Shown: positions 8,906 through 17,542, counted from the stretch's first letter. The stretch is DNA of 64,000 bases from Parazoarcus communis (GCF_003111665.1 NZ_CP022188.1:682001-746000), one strand, 5' to 3'. A program made the numbers and translations. Notes: a model not told the origin generated them from the letters alone.

Positions 8906-10084
8906 ATGGCAGCCGGTCACACGCTCCCCGAGAAGGTCCGCAAGGGTGATCCCAAGCGCGACCGCGGCAATCGCACCGGCTTCTCGACCGGTGCCAATGC
9001 CGCGGCAGCGGCTACTGCGGCCACGCTCGGACTGGCGCAGGGCGTGGTGCCCGAGGCGGTCGAATGCGTGCTGCCGAACACCCTGCGCGTGCGCTTCAAC
9101 ATCTGCGACGGCCGCGTGACACATCGCCCGGACGGCGACTGCGCACATGCAGTCTCGATCAAGGACGCAGGCGACGACCCCGACGCCACGCATGGCGCCC
9201 ACCTCACCGCCGACGTGCGCCGCATCATTGGCGGGGGCGGTGCCGTCATCCTCAAGGGCGGGCCCGGTGTCGGCGTCGTCACCAAGCCCGGCCTCGGGCT
9301 CGATGTCGGCGGCCCCGCGATCAACCCTGCGCCACGACGCAGCATCACCGAAAACGTCGCCACCGCAGGCGCAGCCATTCTGTCCGCGGGCGACGGTCTT
9401 GAAGTCACCATCTCGGTGCCGGGTGGCGAAGAGATGGCGAAGAAAACGCTGAATGCCCGGCTCGGCATTCTGGGCGGCATCAGCATTCTCGGCACCACCG
9501 GCATCGTCCGTCCGTATTCCACCGCGGCCTTCCGCGCCAGCGTCATCCAGGCCGTGGATGTGGCGGCGAACCAGGGCCAGACCTCGGTGGTGTTCACGAC
9601 GGGCGGCCGCACCGAAAAGTGCGCGATGCGCGAGTTTCCGCAACTCGACGAAGCCTGTTTCGTGCAGATGGGCGACTTCGTCAAGGCCGCGTTCACCACC
9701 GCGCTCAAACACGACATGCAGCACATCATCATCGGCGCGATGGTGGGCAAGCTGACCAAGATTGCCCAAGGGCTGTCGGTCACCCACGCCTGGCGCGAGG
9801 AGGTCGACCGCGACCTGATCGCCGGCGCCGCCGCCGAAATCGGCGCGCCAGCCGACCTGATCGAGGCGATCCGCGCCGCCGAAACCGCCCGCTTCGCTGC
9901 CGAACGTCTGGCCGAACTCGGCCTTGCCGTGGCCTTTCACCGCGCACTCGCTGCCCGCGCCATCCGCAGCCTTCGCGAGCGCTACCCCGGCCCCCACCGC
10001 CTCACCGTGCTTGCCTGCAATTTCGAAGGCATACCGATCGTGACCCTGAATGAAGAAGAACTGATGGAATCCGCACATGCCTGA
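8906..10084 (+). CDS. cbiD: Cobalt-precorrin-5B C1-methyltransferase
   Basis: A 392-residue CbiD. It methylates C-1 during ring contraction in the anaerobic, cobalt-early pathway. Diagnostic segments are GNRTGFSTGANAAAAA near the N-terminus, KGGPGVGVVTKPGLGLDVG, PGGEEMAKKTLNARLGILGG, and GTTGIVRPYS. The ATG at 8906 lies seven bases after the cobH stop. Presence of CbiD rather than CobF/CobG argues that this organism makes its corrin ring by the oxygen-independent route. It overlaps cobL by eight bases. Confidence 0.95.
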   Translation: MAAGHTLPEKVRKGDPKRDRGNRTGFSTGANAAAAATAATLGLAQGVVPEAVECVLPNTLRVRFNICDGRVTHRPDGDCAHAVSIKDAGDDPDATHGAHLTADVRRIIGGGGAVILKGGPGVGVVTKPGLGLDVGGPAINPAPRRSITENVATAGAAILSAGDGLEVTISVPGGEEMAKKTLNARLGILGGISILGTTGIVRPYSTAAFRASVIQAVDVAANQGQTSVVFTTGGRTEKCAMREFPQLDEACFVQMGDFVKAAFTTALKHDMQHIIIGAMVGKLTKIAQGLSVTHAWREEVDRDLIAGAAAEIGAPADLIEAIRAAETARFAAERLAELGLAVAFHRALAARAIRSLRERYPGPHRLTVLACNFEGIPIVTLNEEELMESAHA

Positions 10085-11486
10085 AAACCACGTCCCGCTG
10101 TGTAGCGTGATCGGCATGATCGATGACGGCTGGCCCAGTCTGCCCGCTGCCGCACAGACCCGACTTCGCGCCGCAGCTCGGGTGATCGGGGCCAGACGCA
10201 CCCTCGACCTCGTCGCGCCTTTTCTGCCCGAAGGCACCGAATGTCTCGACATGGATGGCGCGCTGTCGCGCACACCGGACTGGATCGCAAGCGCGCTCGA
10301 TGCCGGCACGCCGGTGGCCGTTCTCGCCACTGGCGACCCCCTGTGTCACGGCATTGCCCGCTTTCTGACCGGCAAGCTCGGCACCGATGTGATCGAGGTC
10401 ATGCCCGCGCCCTCCACCATCCAGCTTGCCTTCGCCCGCCTCAAGAAACCGTGGCAGGACGTACGCATCAGCTCATGTCATGGGCCGGATGCCGGCGAGT
10501 GGCGCGCTGACGAATCGACTCCCGCCCCGACACCGGCGCATGGCCTGTACAAACTGGTGCGTGCGGTCGCCAGCCATCCACTGGTCGCCACCTTCACCAG
10601 CCCGCACAACAGCCCGGACCGCATCGCCCGCGCACTGCTCGCCGCCGGCTATGGCGACGATGCGCACGAAAGCGTCACACTGTCTGTCGTCGCATGCCTG
10701 TGCCACGCGGACGAAGCCGTCTTTGCCAACCTCACCCTTGCCGACGCAGCCAGCCGCCGCTTTCCTGACCCCAACGTGGTCATCATCGAACGTGTCGGGC
10801 GGACCGGCGATGAGCACGCACCCACACGCTACCCGCCAGACCTCGTCTCGAGCGTTCCACATACGGCACCGGTATTCGGCTTCGACGATCTCGATTACGT
10901 ACAACGCACGCCCGAGAAGGGGCTGATCACAAAGCTCGAAGCACGTGCGGTTTCGCTCGCCCGCCTTGGCCTGCGCGCCGACAGCATCGTGTGGGATATC
11001 GGCGCTGGCTCGGGCTCGGTCGGACTTGAGGCCAGCCGCATCGCTCACCTCGGCCACGTGTGGGCTATCGAGAAGAACAGCGGCGACGCCGCCAACGCCC
11101 GCGCCAATGCGCGACGCATGCGCGCGAGCAATTACAGCCTGTTCGAAGGCAAGGCGCCTGCCGGCCTCGATGCCTGGCCTGCTCCCGACGCGGCCTTCAT
11201 CGGCGGCTCCGGCGGCGAACTGGGCGAGCTGATTGGACTGGTGCTTGCCCGGCTCAAGCCCGGCGGGCGCCTGGTGATGAACTTCGTCACCCTGGAAAAC
11301 CTTGCCCTCGCCACCCAGACGCTTCAGCAGTTGGGCGCCACCTGGGACGTCACCATGCTCTCAGCCGCGCGCAGTCAGCCGATTCTCGACATGCACCGCC
11401 TCGCTGCCCAGAACCCGGTTTGGATCGTCAGCGCGCAGGCTGCAGACCGTCCATCAGACCCCGCAGGAGGCAACACCCATGAATGA
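10077..11486 (+). CDS. cobL: Precorrin-6B C5,15-methyltransferase (CbiE-CbiT fusion)
   Basis: A 469-residue fusion. Residues ~1-230 form the CbiE tetrapyrrole methylase, with VIGMIDDGWPSL, ATGDPLCHG and MPAPSTIQLAFARL. The C-terminal ~190 residues are the CbiT Rossmann methyltransferase with the SAM motif WDIGAGSGSVGLEASR and decarboxylase function. Together they methylate C-5 and C-15 and decarboxylate the C-12 acetate. The start overlaps cbiD by eight bases and the end overlaps cobI by eight bases. The fused arrangement is the classical CobL form even though neighbouring genes are of the Cbi type. Confidence 0.94.
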   Translation: MPENHVPLCSVIGMIDDGWPSLPAAAQTRLRAAARVIGARRTLDLVAPFLPEGTECLDMDGALSRTPDWIASALDAGTPVAVLATGDPLCHGIARFLTGKLGTDVIEVMPAPSTIQLAFARLKKPWQDVRISSCHGPDAGEWRADESTPAPTPAHGLYKLVRAVASHPLVATFTSPHNSPDRIARALLAAGYGDDAHESVTLSVVACLCHADEAVFANLTLADAASRRFPDPNVVIIERVGRTGDEHAPTRYPPDLVSSVPHTAPVFGFDDLDYVQRTPEKGLITKLEARAVSLARLGLRADSIVWDIGAGSGSVGLEASRIAHLGHVWAIEKNSGDAANARANARRMRASNYSLFEGKAPAGLDAWPAPDAAFIGGSGGELGELIGLVLARLKPGGRLVMNFVTLENLALATQTLQQLGATWDVTMLSAARSQPILDMHRLAAQNPVWIVSAQAADRPSDPAGGNTHE

Positions 11487-12318
11487 CATACGCACCACCG
11501 CCCTTCAAGCATCGCCCCCTTTTTGCAGCTTCGGCCGCCTGATCGGCGTCTCCCTCGGCCCCGGCGACCCCGATCTCATCACCCGCCGCGGGTGGGCGGC
11601 GCTGCAGTCAGGCGCGCGCTGGGCCTATCCGGTCAAACGCGCCGAGGAGACTTCATACGCACTGGGAATCGCCCGCCGCGGCGGACTGGCGATTCCGGAC
11701 GACGCTGCAGAGCTGGTCTTCCCGATGACGCGCGACGGCACCGCGCTGGCCAAGGCGTGGGCGCGTGCCGCGAGCCGCACGGTCGAGCTGCTGGCGAGCG
11801 GACGCGATGTCGCTTTTCTGGTCGAGGGCGATGCCTCCACTTACTCCACCTTCCGCCACCTAGCGCGCGCAGTGCGCGAACTGGCGCCCGCTGTCACCGT
11901 GGAGACCATCCCCGGCGTCAGTTCATTTGCCGCGGCCGCCGCCCGAGCGGATGTGGCGCTGGCCGAAGAGGACGAAACCCTGGCTGTCATCCCCGCCGCC
12001 TACGGCGTGCCGGTGATCGACCATCTGCTCGACGAGTTCGACACCCTGGTGCTGATGAAGGTCAAGCCGCTCCTCGACGAGGTACTGGACCTGCTCGAAC
12101 GACGCGGGCTGATCGCCACCAGTTGCTTCATCGAGAAGGTTGGCTCACCTGAGGAGCGGGTGGTGCGCGACGTCGCCAGCCTGCGCGGAGAGAAGGTGAA
12201 TTACCTGTCGCTGCTGCTCGTGCAGAACCCGAAGCGCGTGCGCGGAGAACTGCGCCGCGGCTGTCGCAAGAGATCAGAGGGATCGGATATCACTGCAGCA
12301 GCAGAGGCCGCCACGTGA
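11479..12318 (+). CDS. cobI: Precorrin-2 C20-methyltransferase
   Basis: A 279-residue CobI/CbiL family SAM methyltransferase with VSLGPGDPDLITRRG at the N-terminus, FLVEGDASTYSTF and ETIPGVSSFAAAAARA. It methylates C-20 of (cobalt-)precorrin-2. The ATG at 11479 is preceded by a strong CAGGAGG eight bases upstream. The last six codons and the stop lie inside the left arm of the palindrome at 12301-12530, so the native C-terminus may have been altered by that element. Confidence 0.94.
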   Translation: MNDIRTTALQASPPFCSFGRLIGVSLGPGDPDLITRRGWAALQSGARWAYPVKRAEETSYALGIARRGGLAIPDDAAELVFPMTRDGTALAKAWARAASRTVELLASGRDVAFLVEGDASTYSTFRHLARAVRELAPAVTVETIPGVSSFAAAAARADVALAEEDETLAVIPAAYGVPVIDHLLDEFDTLVLMKVKPLLDEVLDLLERRGLIATSCFIEKVGSPEERVVRDVASLRGEKVNYLSLLLVQNPKRVRGELRRGCRKRSEGSDITAAAEAAT

Positions 12319-12530
12319 AGCGCGCCGCTGTGGTTGGCGGTCGGGCTGTCGAGAGCGCCGGCTCGTCGGGCGTCCGCGGGGAAACAAGACGGTGCATGTC
12401 TGAGTGAGCGTAGCGAGCGAGTTTGCACCGTCGCCCCGCAGACGTTCGACGAGCCGGGAAGCCGAAGGCCGCGAACGTCTGCCCGACCGACGACCGCAGC
12501 GGTACGAGCGCTTCGCGTGGCGGCCTCTGC
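12301..12530. repeat. About 230-bp imperfect palindrome between cobI and cbiG
   Basis: Four successive arm pairs nest symmetrically. They are 12301-12323 with 12508-12530 (22 of 23 paired); 12325-12346 with 12481-12502 (19 of 22); 12359-12381 with 12434-12456 (20 of 23); and 12388-12396 with 12424-12432 (9 of 9). The central 27-nt loop contains GTGAGCGTAGCGAGCGAG. The right arm also holds its own 11-bp hairpin (12438-12448 with 12472-12482). No ORF is credible inside. It resembles a compact mobile or repetitive structured element, or a long RNA hairpin, and it breaks an otherwise overlapping operon. Confidence 0.85.
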
Positions 12531-12590
12531 GGGCCACCCCCACCTGGACGCAACGACTTAACAGAATCCATATAGAAGAAAGAATTCGCC

Positions 12591-13367
12591 ATGACCCAAC
12601 ACCTCCCCTTCCCCAATAACAAAGTCGCCGTCGTCTCGATCACCCGGCACGGCATTGCGCTCGCCAGCAAGGTGGTGGCCGCCCTGCCCGGTGCCACGCT
12701 GTTCGCGCCGGAGAAATTTCACCGCGAAGCCGAGGCGGCCGCACCGGGTGCCTTTGCCTGCTTCTCCGGCAAGACCGGTGACCAGTTCCCGGCACTGTTC
12801 GCGGCTTTCGACGGCATCATCTGCATCGTTTCGCTCGGTGCGGTCGTTCGACTCATCGCTCCGCATCTGAAGAACAAGGAAAGCGATCCCGGCATCGTGG
12901 TGCTCGACGAAGCCGGGCGTTACGCCGTCCCCGTACTCTCCGGGCACCTGGGCGGCGCCAACGCACTGGCCGGCGTGCTTGCCCACACCCTTGGCGCACA
13001 ACAGGTGCTCACGACGGCCTCCGACGCCCGCGAAACCCTCGCGGTCGATCTGCTCGGTCGCGAACTGGGCTGGACCTTCGAAGCCAGCCACGACGAAATC
13101 GTGCGAGCCAGCGCCGCCGTAGTGAACGACGAACCGGTTGCGCTGGTGCAGGAAACCGGCAGCACCGACTGGTGGTCGCGTCACGCCAACGGTCGCAGCG
13201 GTAGCCTGCCCGCCAACCTGCACCGCTTCGACCGCCTTGAAGACATCGACCCGGATGCCTTCGGCGCCGTGCTGTGGGTCAGCAACCGCAGCCTGCCTGA
13301 CACGCTTGCCGAGCGTTTAAGTGGAAAGAAAGTCATCTACCGCCCCACTGCCGCGAGCGTGCAGTGA
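12591..13367 (+). CDS. cbiG: CbiG N-terminal/central protein (cobalt-precorrin-5A hydrolase)
   Basis: A 258-residue protein matching the N-terminal and middle CbiG domains. It opens the delta-lactone of cobalt-precorrin-5A and releases acetaldehyde. Recognisable parts are VAVVSITRHGIALASKV at the N-terminus, GIICIVSLGAVVRLIAPHLK, and VPVLSGHLGGANALA. Full-length CbiG (about 350 residues) carries a CobE-like third domain; here that part is a separate overlapping gene (GTGA, 13364-13367). The AGAAGAAAGA stretch upstream of the ATG can serve as a ribosome-binding site. Confidence 0.9.
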   Translation: MTQHLPFPNNKVAVVSITRHGIALASKVVAALPGATLFAPEKFHREAEAAAPGAFACFSGKTGDQFPALFAAFDGIICIVSLGAVVRLIAPHLKNKESDPGIVVLDEAGRYAVPVLSGHLGGANALAGVLAHTLGAQQVLTTASDARETLAVDLLGRELGWTFEASHDEIVRASAAVVNDEPVALVQETGSTDWWSRHANGRSGSLPANLHRFDRLEDIDPDAFGAVLWVSNRSLPDTLAERLSGKKVIYRPTAASVQ

Positions 13368-13759
13368 GAGTCGCACTTGGACTCGGCTGCGACCGCGGCA
13401 CTCCGTTCGAAACCCTCGCCCGTGCGGTCAATGAAGCGCTGGCGGCCGCCGGCGTCGGCCTTGACGCAGTCAGCGCCGTAGCCAGCATCGACCTCAAGGC
13501 AGACGAACCCGGCCTGGCACTGCTCGCAGCCGTTCACGGCTGGCGTATCGACTATCACCCGGCCCCCCGCCTCGCCGCGATCGCAGTCCCCAACCCGTCC
13601 GAAACCGTGCGTCGCTACACCGGCACGCCCTCGGTCTCGGAAGCCGCCGCGCTGCTCGCGGCCAATTCAGGCCAGGACGCGCTGCTGGTCGAAAAGCACA
13701 AGGTGCGCGGCACTGACGGCAGGAACGCCACCATCTCCATCGCAAGGATTACCGAATGA
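13364..13759 (+). CDS. cobE: CobE / CbiG C-terminal domain protein
   Basis: A 131-residue protein starting at GTG 13364, which overlaps the cbiG stop. It matches the CobE/CbiG C-terminal domain: ALGLGCDRGTPFETL, DLKADEPGLALLAA, and VSEAAALLA followed by KHKVRGTDGRNATISIAR. CobE is thought to handle corrin intermediates or to complete CbiG activity. As cbiG here lacks this domain, the two products probably act together. It overlaps cobJ by four bases. Confidence 0.88.
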   Translation: MRVALGLGCDRGTPFETLARAVNEALAAAGVGLDAVSAVASIDLKADEPGLALLAAVHGWRIDYHPAPRLAAIAVPNPSETVRRYTGTPSVSEAAALLAANSGQDALLVEKHKVRGTDGRNATISIARITE

Positions 13760-14739
13760 ACACGACAACTGGCAAGGGCAAGATCATGCTCGTGGGCCTC
13801 GGCCCCGGCAGTCACGACCACCTCACCGCGCGTGCGCGCGCCGCCATCGCGGAGGCCGACACCATCATCGGCTACGTCACCTATATCAAGCTCGTCGCGG
13901 ACCTGCTCGAAGGCAAGGAAGTGATCAGGAAGTCGATGACAGAGGAGCTTGACCGCGCCATCGAATCGCTCGCCCGCGCCCGACAGGGCAAGAAGGTAGC
14001 GCTGATCTCGTCGGGCGACGCCGGTGTGTACGGCATGGCAGGCCCGACCTTCGAAGTGCTGTTCCAGGCGGGATGGACACCCGACTCAGAGATCGAGGTC
14101 GAGATCATCCCCGGCGCATCCGCGCTCAACACCTGCGCAGCGTTGGTCGGCGCCCCGCTCACGCACGACTTCTGCGCCATTTCGCTGTCCGATCTGCTCA
14201 CGCCCTGGCCCACCATTGCGCGCCGCCTCGACGCCGTCGCCTACGCCGATTTCGTGGTCGCGCTCTACAACCCCAAGAGCGGGCGCCGCACACGCCAGAT
14301 CGTCGAAGCCCAGCGCCTGTTCCTGCGCCACCGCCGGCCGGATACCCCGGTGGCGATCGTCAAGTCGGCCTATCGCCCAAAACAACGCATCGAGTTCACC
14401 ACACTGGAGAGAATGAGCGAGTGCGACATCGGCATGCTCACCACCGTCCTCATCGGCAACTCGAACACCTTCGTGCGCGACGGCCTGATGGTGACCCCAC
14501 GCGGGTACAGCAACAAGTACGACGTCGCCGATGGCGAGCGCGCCACCCGCAGTGGCGAACAGGCCGGGCGCTCGCTCAGCACCGGCCTCAATGGCTGGCT
14601 GGAATCCCTTCGTGCAAGCGATGACACGCCCGCACAACTGGCGGCACATTACAAACTTCCGCTCGATTACATCGTCGCCACACTTGCCGACCTGCCCCAC
14701 ACTGAGGCCGAGCCCGTCACCGAGGAAGACAGCGCATGA
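13756..14739 (+). CDS. cobJ: Precorrin-3B C17-methyltransferase
   Basis: A 327-residue CobJ/CbiH that methylates C-17 and drives ring contraction. The SAM methylase motifs VGLGPGSHDHLT, ISSGDAGVYGMAG, IIPGASALNTCAALVG and ALYNPKSGRR are clear. About 70 extra C-terminal residues follow the catalytic domain (after TPRGYSNKYDV), a region of unknown role that is poor in conserved motifs. It overlaps cobE upstream and the ferredoxin downstream by four bases each. Confidence 0.94.
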   Translation: MNTTTGKGKIMLVGLGPGSHDHLTARARAAIAEADTIIGYVTYIKLVADLLEGKEVIRKSMTEELDRAIESLARARQGKKVALISSGDAGVYGMAGPTFEVLFQAGWTPDSEIEVEIIPGASALNTCAALVGAPLTHDFCAISLSDLLTPWPTIARRLDAVAYADFVVALYNPKSGRRTRQIVEAQRLFLRHRRPDTPVAIVKSAYRPKQRIEFTTLERMSECDIGMLTTVLIGNSNTFVRDGLMVTPRGYSNKYDVADGERATRSGEQAGRSLSTGLNGWLESLRASDDTPAQLAAHYKLPLDYIVATLADLPHTEAEPVTEEDSA

Positions 14740-15116
14740 ACCATCACGATTCAACTGAAAAACCCGGTACAAGCGCCTTGGTCGAAAAGCCGAAACTCGG
14801 CAGCTACCGGCGCCATCTGCTGGTATGCACCGGTCCGCGCTGCAGCGCCAACAGCGAGGCGCAAGCCGTGTTCGACAGCCTGGGCGAGCGCTTCAAGCTC
14901 GCCGGGCTGGACCAGGGCGAGCTGCGCGTGAAACGCACCCGGGTGGCCTGCTTTGCCGCGTGCAAGGGTGGTCCCATCCTGTGCGTGCAGCCTGATGGCG
15001 TGTGGTACTACAACGTCACCCCGGAAAACATGCAGCGAATCGTCGACCAGCACCTGGTTGGCGGCAAGGTGGTTACCGATCTCGTCTTTCACCAGGGCCC
15101 CACCCTTACCGCCTGA
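14736..15116 (+). CDS. Thioredoxin-fold (2Fe-2S) ferredoxin of the cob operon
   Basis: A 126-residue protein with CTGPRCSAN near residue 31 and ACFAACKGGP near residue 73, the four-cysteine pattern of thioredoxin-like [2Fe-2S] ferredoxins. It overlaps cobJ by ATGA and is the last gene of the operon. Related ferredoxins recur in cobalamin clusters and may supply electrons to a redox step of corrin synthesis. The redox partner is unproven. No precorrin-6A reductase gene (cobK/cbiJ) is present in the operon, so a role beside that missing step can only be speculated. Confidence 0.8.
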   Translation: MNHHDSTEKPGTSALVEKPKLGSYRRHLLVCTGPRCSANSEAQAVFDSLGERFKLAGLDQGELRVKRTRVACFAACKGGPILCVQPDGVWYYNVTPENMQRIVDQHLVGGKVVTDLVFHQGPTLTA

Positions 15117-15147
15117 CGCCACTCAGTCCATACGCACGGGTATGGAA

Positions 15148-15159
15148 TATACGTATAAT
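15148..15159 (+). promoter_or_regulatory. Putative -10 / palindromic operator before the CoA-transferase gene
   Basis: An exact TATAAT (15154-15159) overlaps the 10-bp palindrome TATACGTATA (15148-15157) in an AT-rich pocket. No good -35 hexamer is seen at the right spacing, which suggests either activator dependence or a start at another site. Transcription would begin about 40 bases before the gene. Confidence 0.4.
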
Positions 15160-15203
15160 CCCCTATACAGACGCATATAAAAGCATTTGATAGGAGAGAG
15201 AGG

Positions 15204-16499
15204 GTGAGCATGCAGACGCTTTACGATCAGAAAAGGATGAGCCCGGCCGACGCCGTGGGCATGATCAGCAACGGCAACACCGTCGTGGTCCCGACCGGCG
15301 TTGGCGAACCGCCTGCGCTGCTGCAGGCGCTGTCCGACCGTCGCCACACGCTGCGCGATGTCGCCGTCAGCCAGATCTTGCCACTGCGCAAGTTCGCCTA
15401 CCTCGACCCTGAGACCCATGCCAACATCCGGCATGACGCCTATTTCTTCGGCGGCGCCACCCGCGCAGGTGGGCAGTCGGGCTGGGTCGATTTCGTCCCC
15501 GCCTACTTTTCCGAACTGCCCATGCTGATCGACCGCGGGCTGACCCCGGCCGACGTGGTCATGACCATGGCTTCGCCCATGGACGAGTACGGCTACTTCT
15601 CGCTCTCGCTTGCGCCTGACTACACCATGGCTGCCGTGCGCAAGGCGCGCGTCATCCTGCTCGAGGTCAATCCGAACGTGCCCTACGCCAATGGCGACTG
15701 CCATGTGCACATCTCGCAGGTGTCCGGCCTGGTCGAAAGCGACGATGAACTGTTTGAAGTCGGCCTGCCGACCATCGGCCCGATCCAGGAAGCCATCGGC
15801 AAGCACGTGGCCGAGCTGATCGACGATGGCGCCACATTGCAGATTGGCTATGGTGGCATTCCCGACGCGGTCGTGATGCAGTTGCAGCACAAGCGCGACC
15901 TCGGCATTCACACCGAAATGATCGGCGACGGCATCCTGTCGCTGATCGAAAGTGGTGCCGTGACCAACCGCCGCAAGACCTTCATGCCCGGCAAGATGGT
16001 GGCCACCTTCGCGCTCGGTTCGCGCAAGCTGTATCGCTTCCTGCATCGCAACCCGATGCTGGAGATGCATCCGGTCGACTTCACCAACGACCCCTACATC
16101 GCAGCCCGCAACGACAATCTGTGCTGCATCAACGCCACGCTGCAGATCGACCTGCTCGGACAGTGCGGTTCGGAAAGCCTCGGCCACACGCCCTACTCGG
16201 GCACCGGCGGGCAGGTGGACTTCGTGCGCGCAGCCAATCGCTCGAAAAACGGCAAGGCCTTCATCGTGCTGCCTTCGACCGCAAAGAACGACACCATCTC
16301 GCGCATCGCGCCGGTGCTGTGCCCGGGCACCCATGTGACCACCAGCAAGAACGACATCAACTACGTGGTGACCGAGTACGGTGTTGCACAACTGCGAGGC
16401 AAGACCGCCAGACAGCGCGCGGAAGCGCTCATCGGCATCGCGCATCCGAACTTTCGCGAAGAGCTGCGTGAGGCGGCGCGCAAGATGAATCTGGCTTGA
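15204..16499 (+). CDS. Acetyl-CoA hydrolase/transferase family protein (4-hydroxybutyrate CoA-transferase-like)
   Basis: A 431-residue family I CoA-transferase of the Cat1/Cat2/ACH1 type, which moves CoA between carboxylic acids or hydrolyses acyl-CoA. Recognisable parts are the N-terminal GNTVVVPTGVGEPPALLQAL, the IGYGGIPDAV loop, the GQCGSES segment with the likely catalytic Glu, and the C-terminal YVVTEYGVAQLRGKT. GTG at 15204 follows AGGAGAGAG closely; an ATG at 15210 is the alternative. It stands alone between the cob operon and the PEP-CTERM gene. The acid substrate cannot be told from sequence. Confidence 0.85.
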   Translation: MSMQTLYDQKRMSPADAVGMISNGNTVVVPTGVGEPPALLQALSDRRHTLRDVAVSQILPLRKFAYLDPETHANIRHDAYFFGGATRAGGQSGWVDFVPAYFSELPMLIDRGLTPADVVMTMASPMDEYGYFSLSLAPDYTMAAVRKARVILLEVNPNVPYANGDCHVHISQVSGLVESDDELFEVGLPTIGPIQEAIGKHVAELIDDGATLQIGYGGIPDAVVMQLQHKRDLGIHTEMIGDGILSLIESGAVTNRRKTFMPGKMVATFALGSRKLYRFLHRNPMLEMHPVDFTNDPYIAARNDNLCCINATLQIDLLGQCGSESLGHTPYSGTGGQVDFVRAANRSKNGKAFIVLPSTAKNDTISRIAPVLCPGTHVTTSKNDINYVVTEYGVAQLRGKTARQRAEALIGIAHPNFREELREAARKMNLA

Positions 16500-16542
16500 C
16501 GCTTGAACCGTGGGCAGTGACAGCTGCCCACTCGCAACATCT

Positions 16543-16584
16543 GATCGGAGACGCGAACGGAACACCCCGTTCCCGTCTCCGATC
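16543..16584 (+). terminator. Long hairpin, probable terminator of the CoA-transferase gene
   Basis: An 11-bp outer stem (16543-16553 with 16574-16584) continues through one mismatch into a 6-bp inner stem (16555-16560 with 16567-16572). A T-containing stretch without a clean T run follows. A second, 8-bp hairpin lies upstream at 16510-16531. The pair probably ends transcription. Confidence 0.65.
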
Positions 16585-16778
16585 TGCTTTCCGCCTCACC
16601 CAGGGGCACCAACACCTGAACAGACATCTGCATGGAACGGGAAGACGCCTTAAAGACGTCAGCGATGTGACGCAACGCACATAGAGCACTTTTATTCGAT
16701 TTCGGCGTTTTAACCAATAATGGATAATTTATCCATTGCCGGGGATATCCCCAACCCGATCGAACAGGAGCCCTCAAC

Positions 16779-17498
16779 ATGCGCATTCGCCCCCTCATTA
16801 CCGCACTCGCACTTGGCGCCGGTGCGCTCGGGGCCAATCTCGCGCATGCAGACCTTATCCTGAACTTCCAGAACGTCGTCGCCGGCTCATCGAACGGCTC
16901 CATCAGCGTCCTCTCCAACGGCACCGTCAAGACCTCGACGGTCAGCGCCGGCATGATCAGTTTCAAGCAGAAGGCGCCGGGCGCAAGCGCTTACGACAAC
17001 GATCTGCTCAACAGCTTCTGCATCGAACCCAAGACCAGCCTGCTGCGTGGCGACACCCTGTTCTCCACCAGCTCCCTCGCAGACCGCTTCGGTCAGCCGC
17101 AACAAAACCTCATCTCGCGCCTCTACGACCTGCACTACGACACCGTAAGCAGCGTCGCCGGCGCCGCACCGGCATTTCAGCTCGCGCTATGGGAGATTGT
17201 GACTGACGGTGCCAGCCTGAGCCTGAGCAGCGGCAACTTCCTCACGACATCGAGCTTCGGCGGCGCTTTGACCATGGCCACGACCTGGCTGACCGAGCTC
17301 GCAACATGGAACACCCAACTCGGGAGCCAGCCCTACAGCTCCACGATGTACGACTTCGTCGCGCTGAGCGCAGGAAACTCGCAGGATCAGCTCACGGTAA
17401 CGCGCCGTGCTCAGGACGTGCCGGAACCGGGAGTGCTGGCACTGCTGGGGATTGGTGCCGTTGCAGCGCTGGCGCGCCGACGCAGCGCCACCGTCTAG
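16779..17498 (+). CDS. PEP-CTERM sorting domain protein
   Basis: A 239-residue secreted protein. It has an N-terminal signal peptide with probable cleavage after AHA near residue 24. The C-terminal VPEPGVLALLGIGAVAALAR plus the basic tail RRRSATV form a PEP-CTERM tripartite signal: PEP motif, transmembrane helix and Arg cluster. Such proteins are processed by exosortase and exported to the surface or polysaccharide matrix. The middle is Ser/Thr/Gly-rich with no enzyme motif, and one visible Cys. The gene is monocistronic, with a terminator at 17521. It implies an exosortase elsewhere in the genome. Confidence 0.88.
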   Translation: MRIRPLITALALGAGALGANLAHADLILNFQNVVAGSSNGSISVLSNGTVKTSTVSAGMISFKQKAPGASAYDNDLLNSFCIEPKTSLLRGDTLFSTSSLADRFGQPQQNLISRLYDLHYDTVSSVAGAAPAFQLALWEIVTDGASLSLSSGNFLTTSSFGGALTMATTWLTELATWNTQLGSQPYSSTMYDFVALSAGNSQDQLTVTRRAQDVPEPGVLALLGIGAVAALARRRSATV

Positions 17499-17520
17499 GA
17501 TCCGAAACGCCATCACGCCG

Positions 17521-17542
17521 ACGCCCCGCGAGGGGCGTTTCT
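17521..17542 (+). terminator. Terminator after the PEP-CTERM gene
   Basis: A 7-bp perfect stem ACGCCCC (17521-17527) with GGGGCGT (17532-17538) and a GCGA loop is followed by TTCTC. Confidence 0.65.

Noticed and set aside
8777..10330. 517-codon minus-strand frame over cbiD/cobL
   Set aside because: Mirror of highly conserved cbiD; low-complexity Ala/Gly/Arg-rich translation with no family signature.
12301..12530. CRISPR array or tRNA-like element in the palindrome region
   Set aside because: No regularly spaced direct repeats and no cloverleaf; the structure is inverted, not tandem.
12334..12561. Short open frames inside the cobI-cbiG palindrome
   Set aside because: They come from the palindromic, GC-rich arms, exist on both strands, and lack ribosome-binding sites.
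16510..16531. 8-bp hairpin as the main terminator of the CoA-transferase gene
   Set aside because: No T tract, and a much longer hairpin follows at 16543-16584; kept only as an accessory structure.
15123..16565. 480-codon minus-strand frame over the CoA-transferase gene
   Set aside because: Antisense shadow; the plus-strand CoA-transferase is unambiguous.
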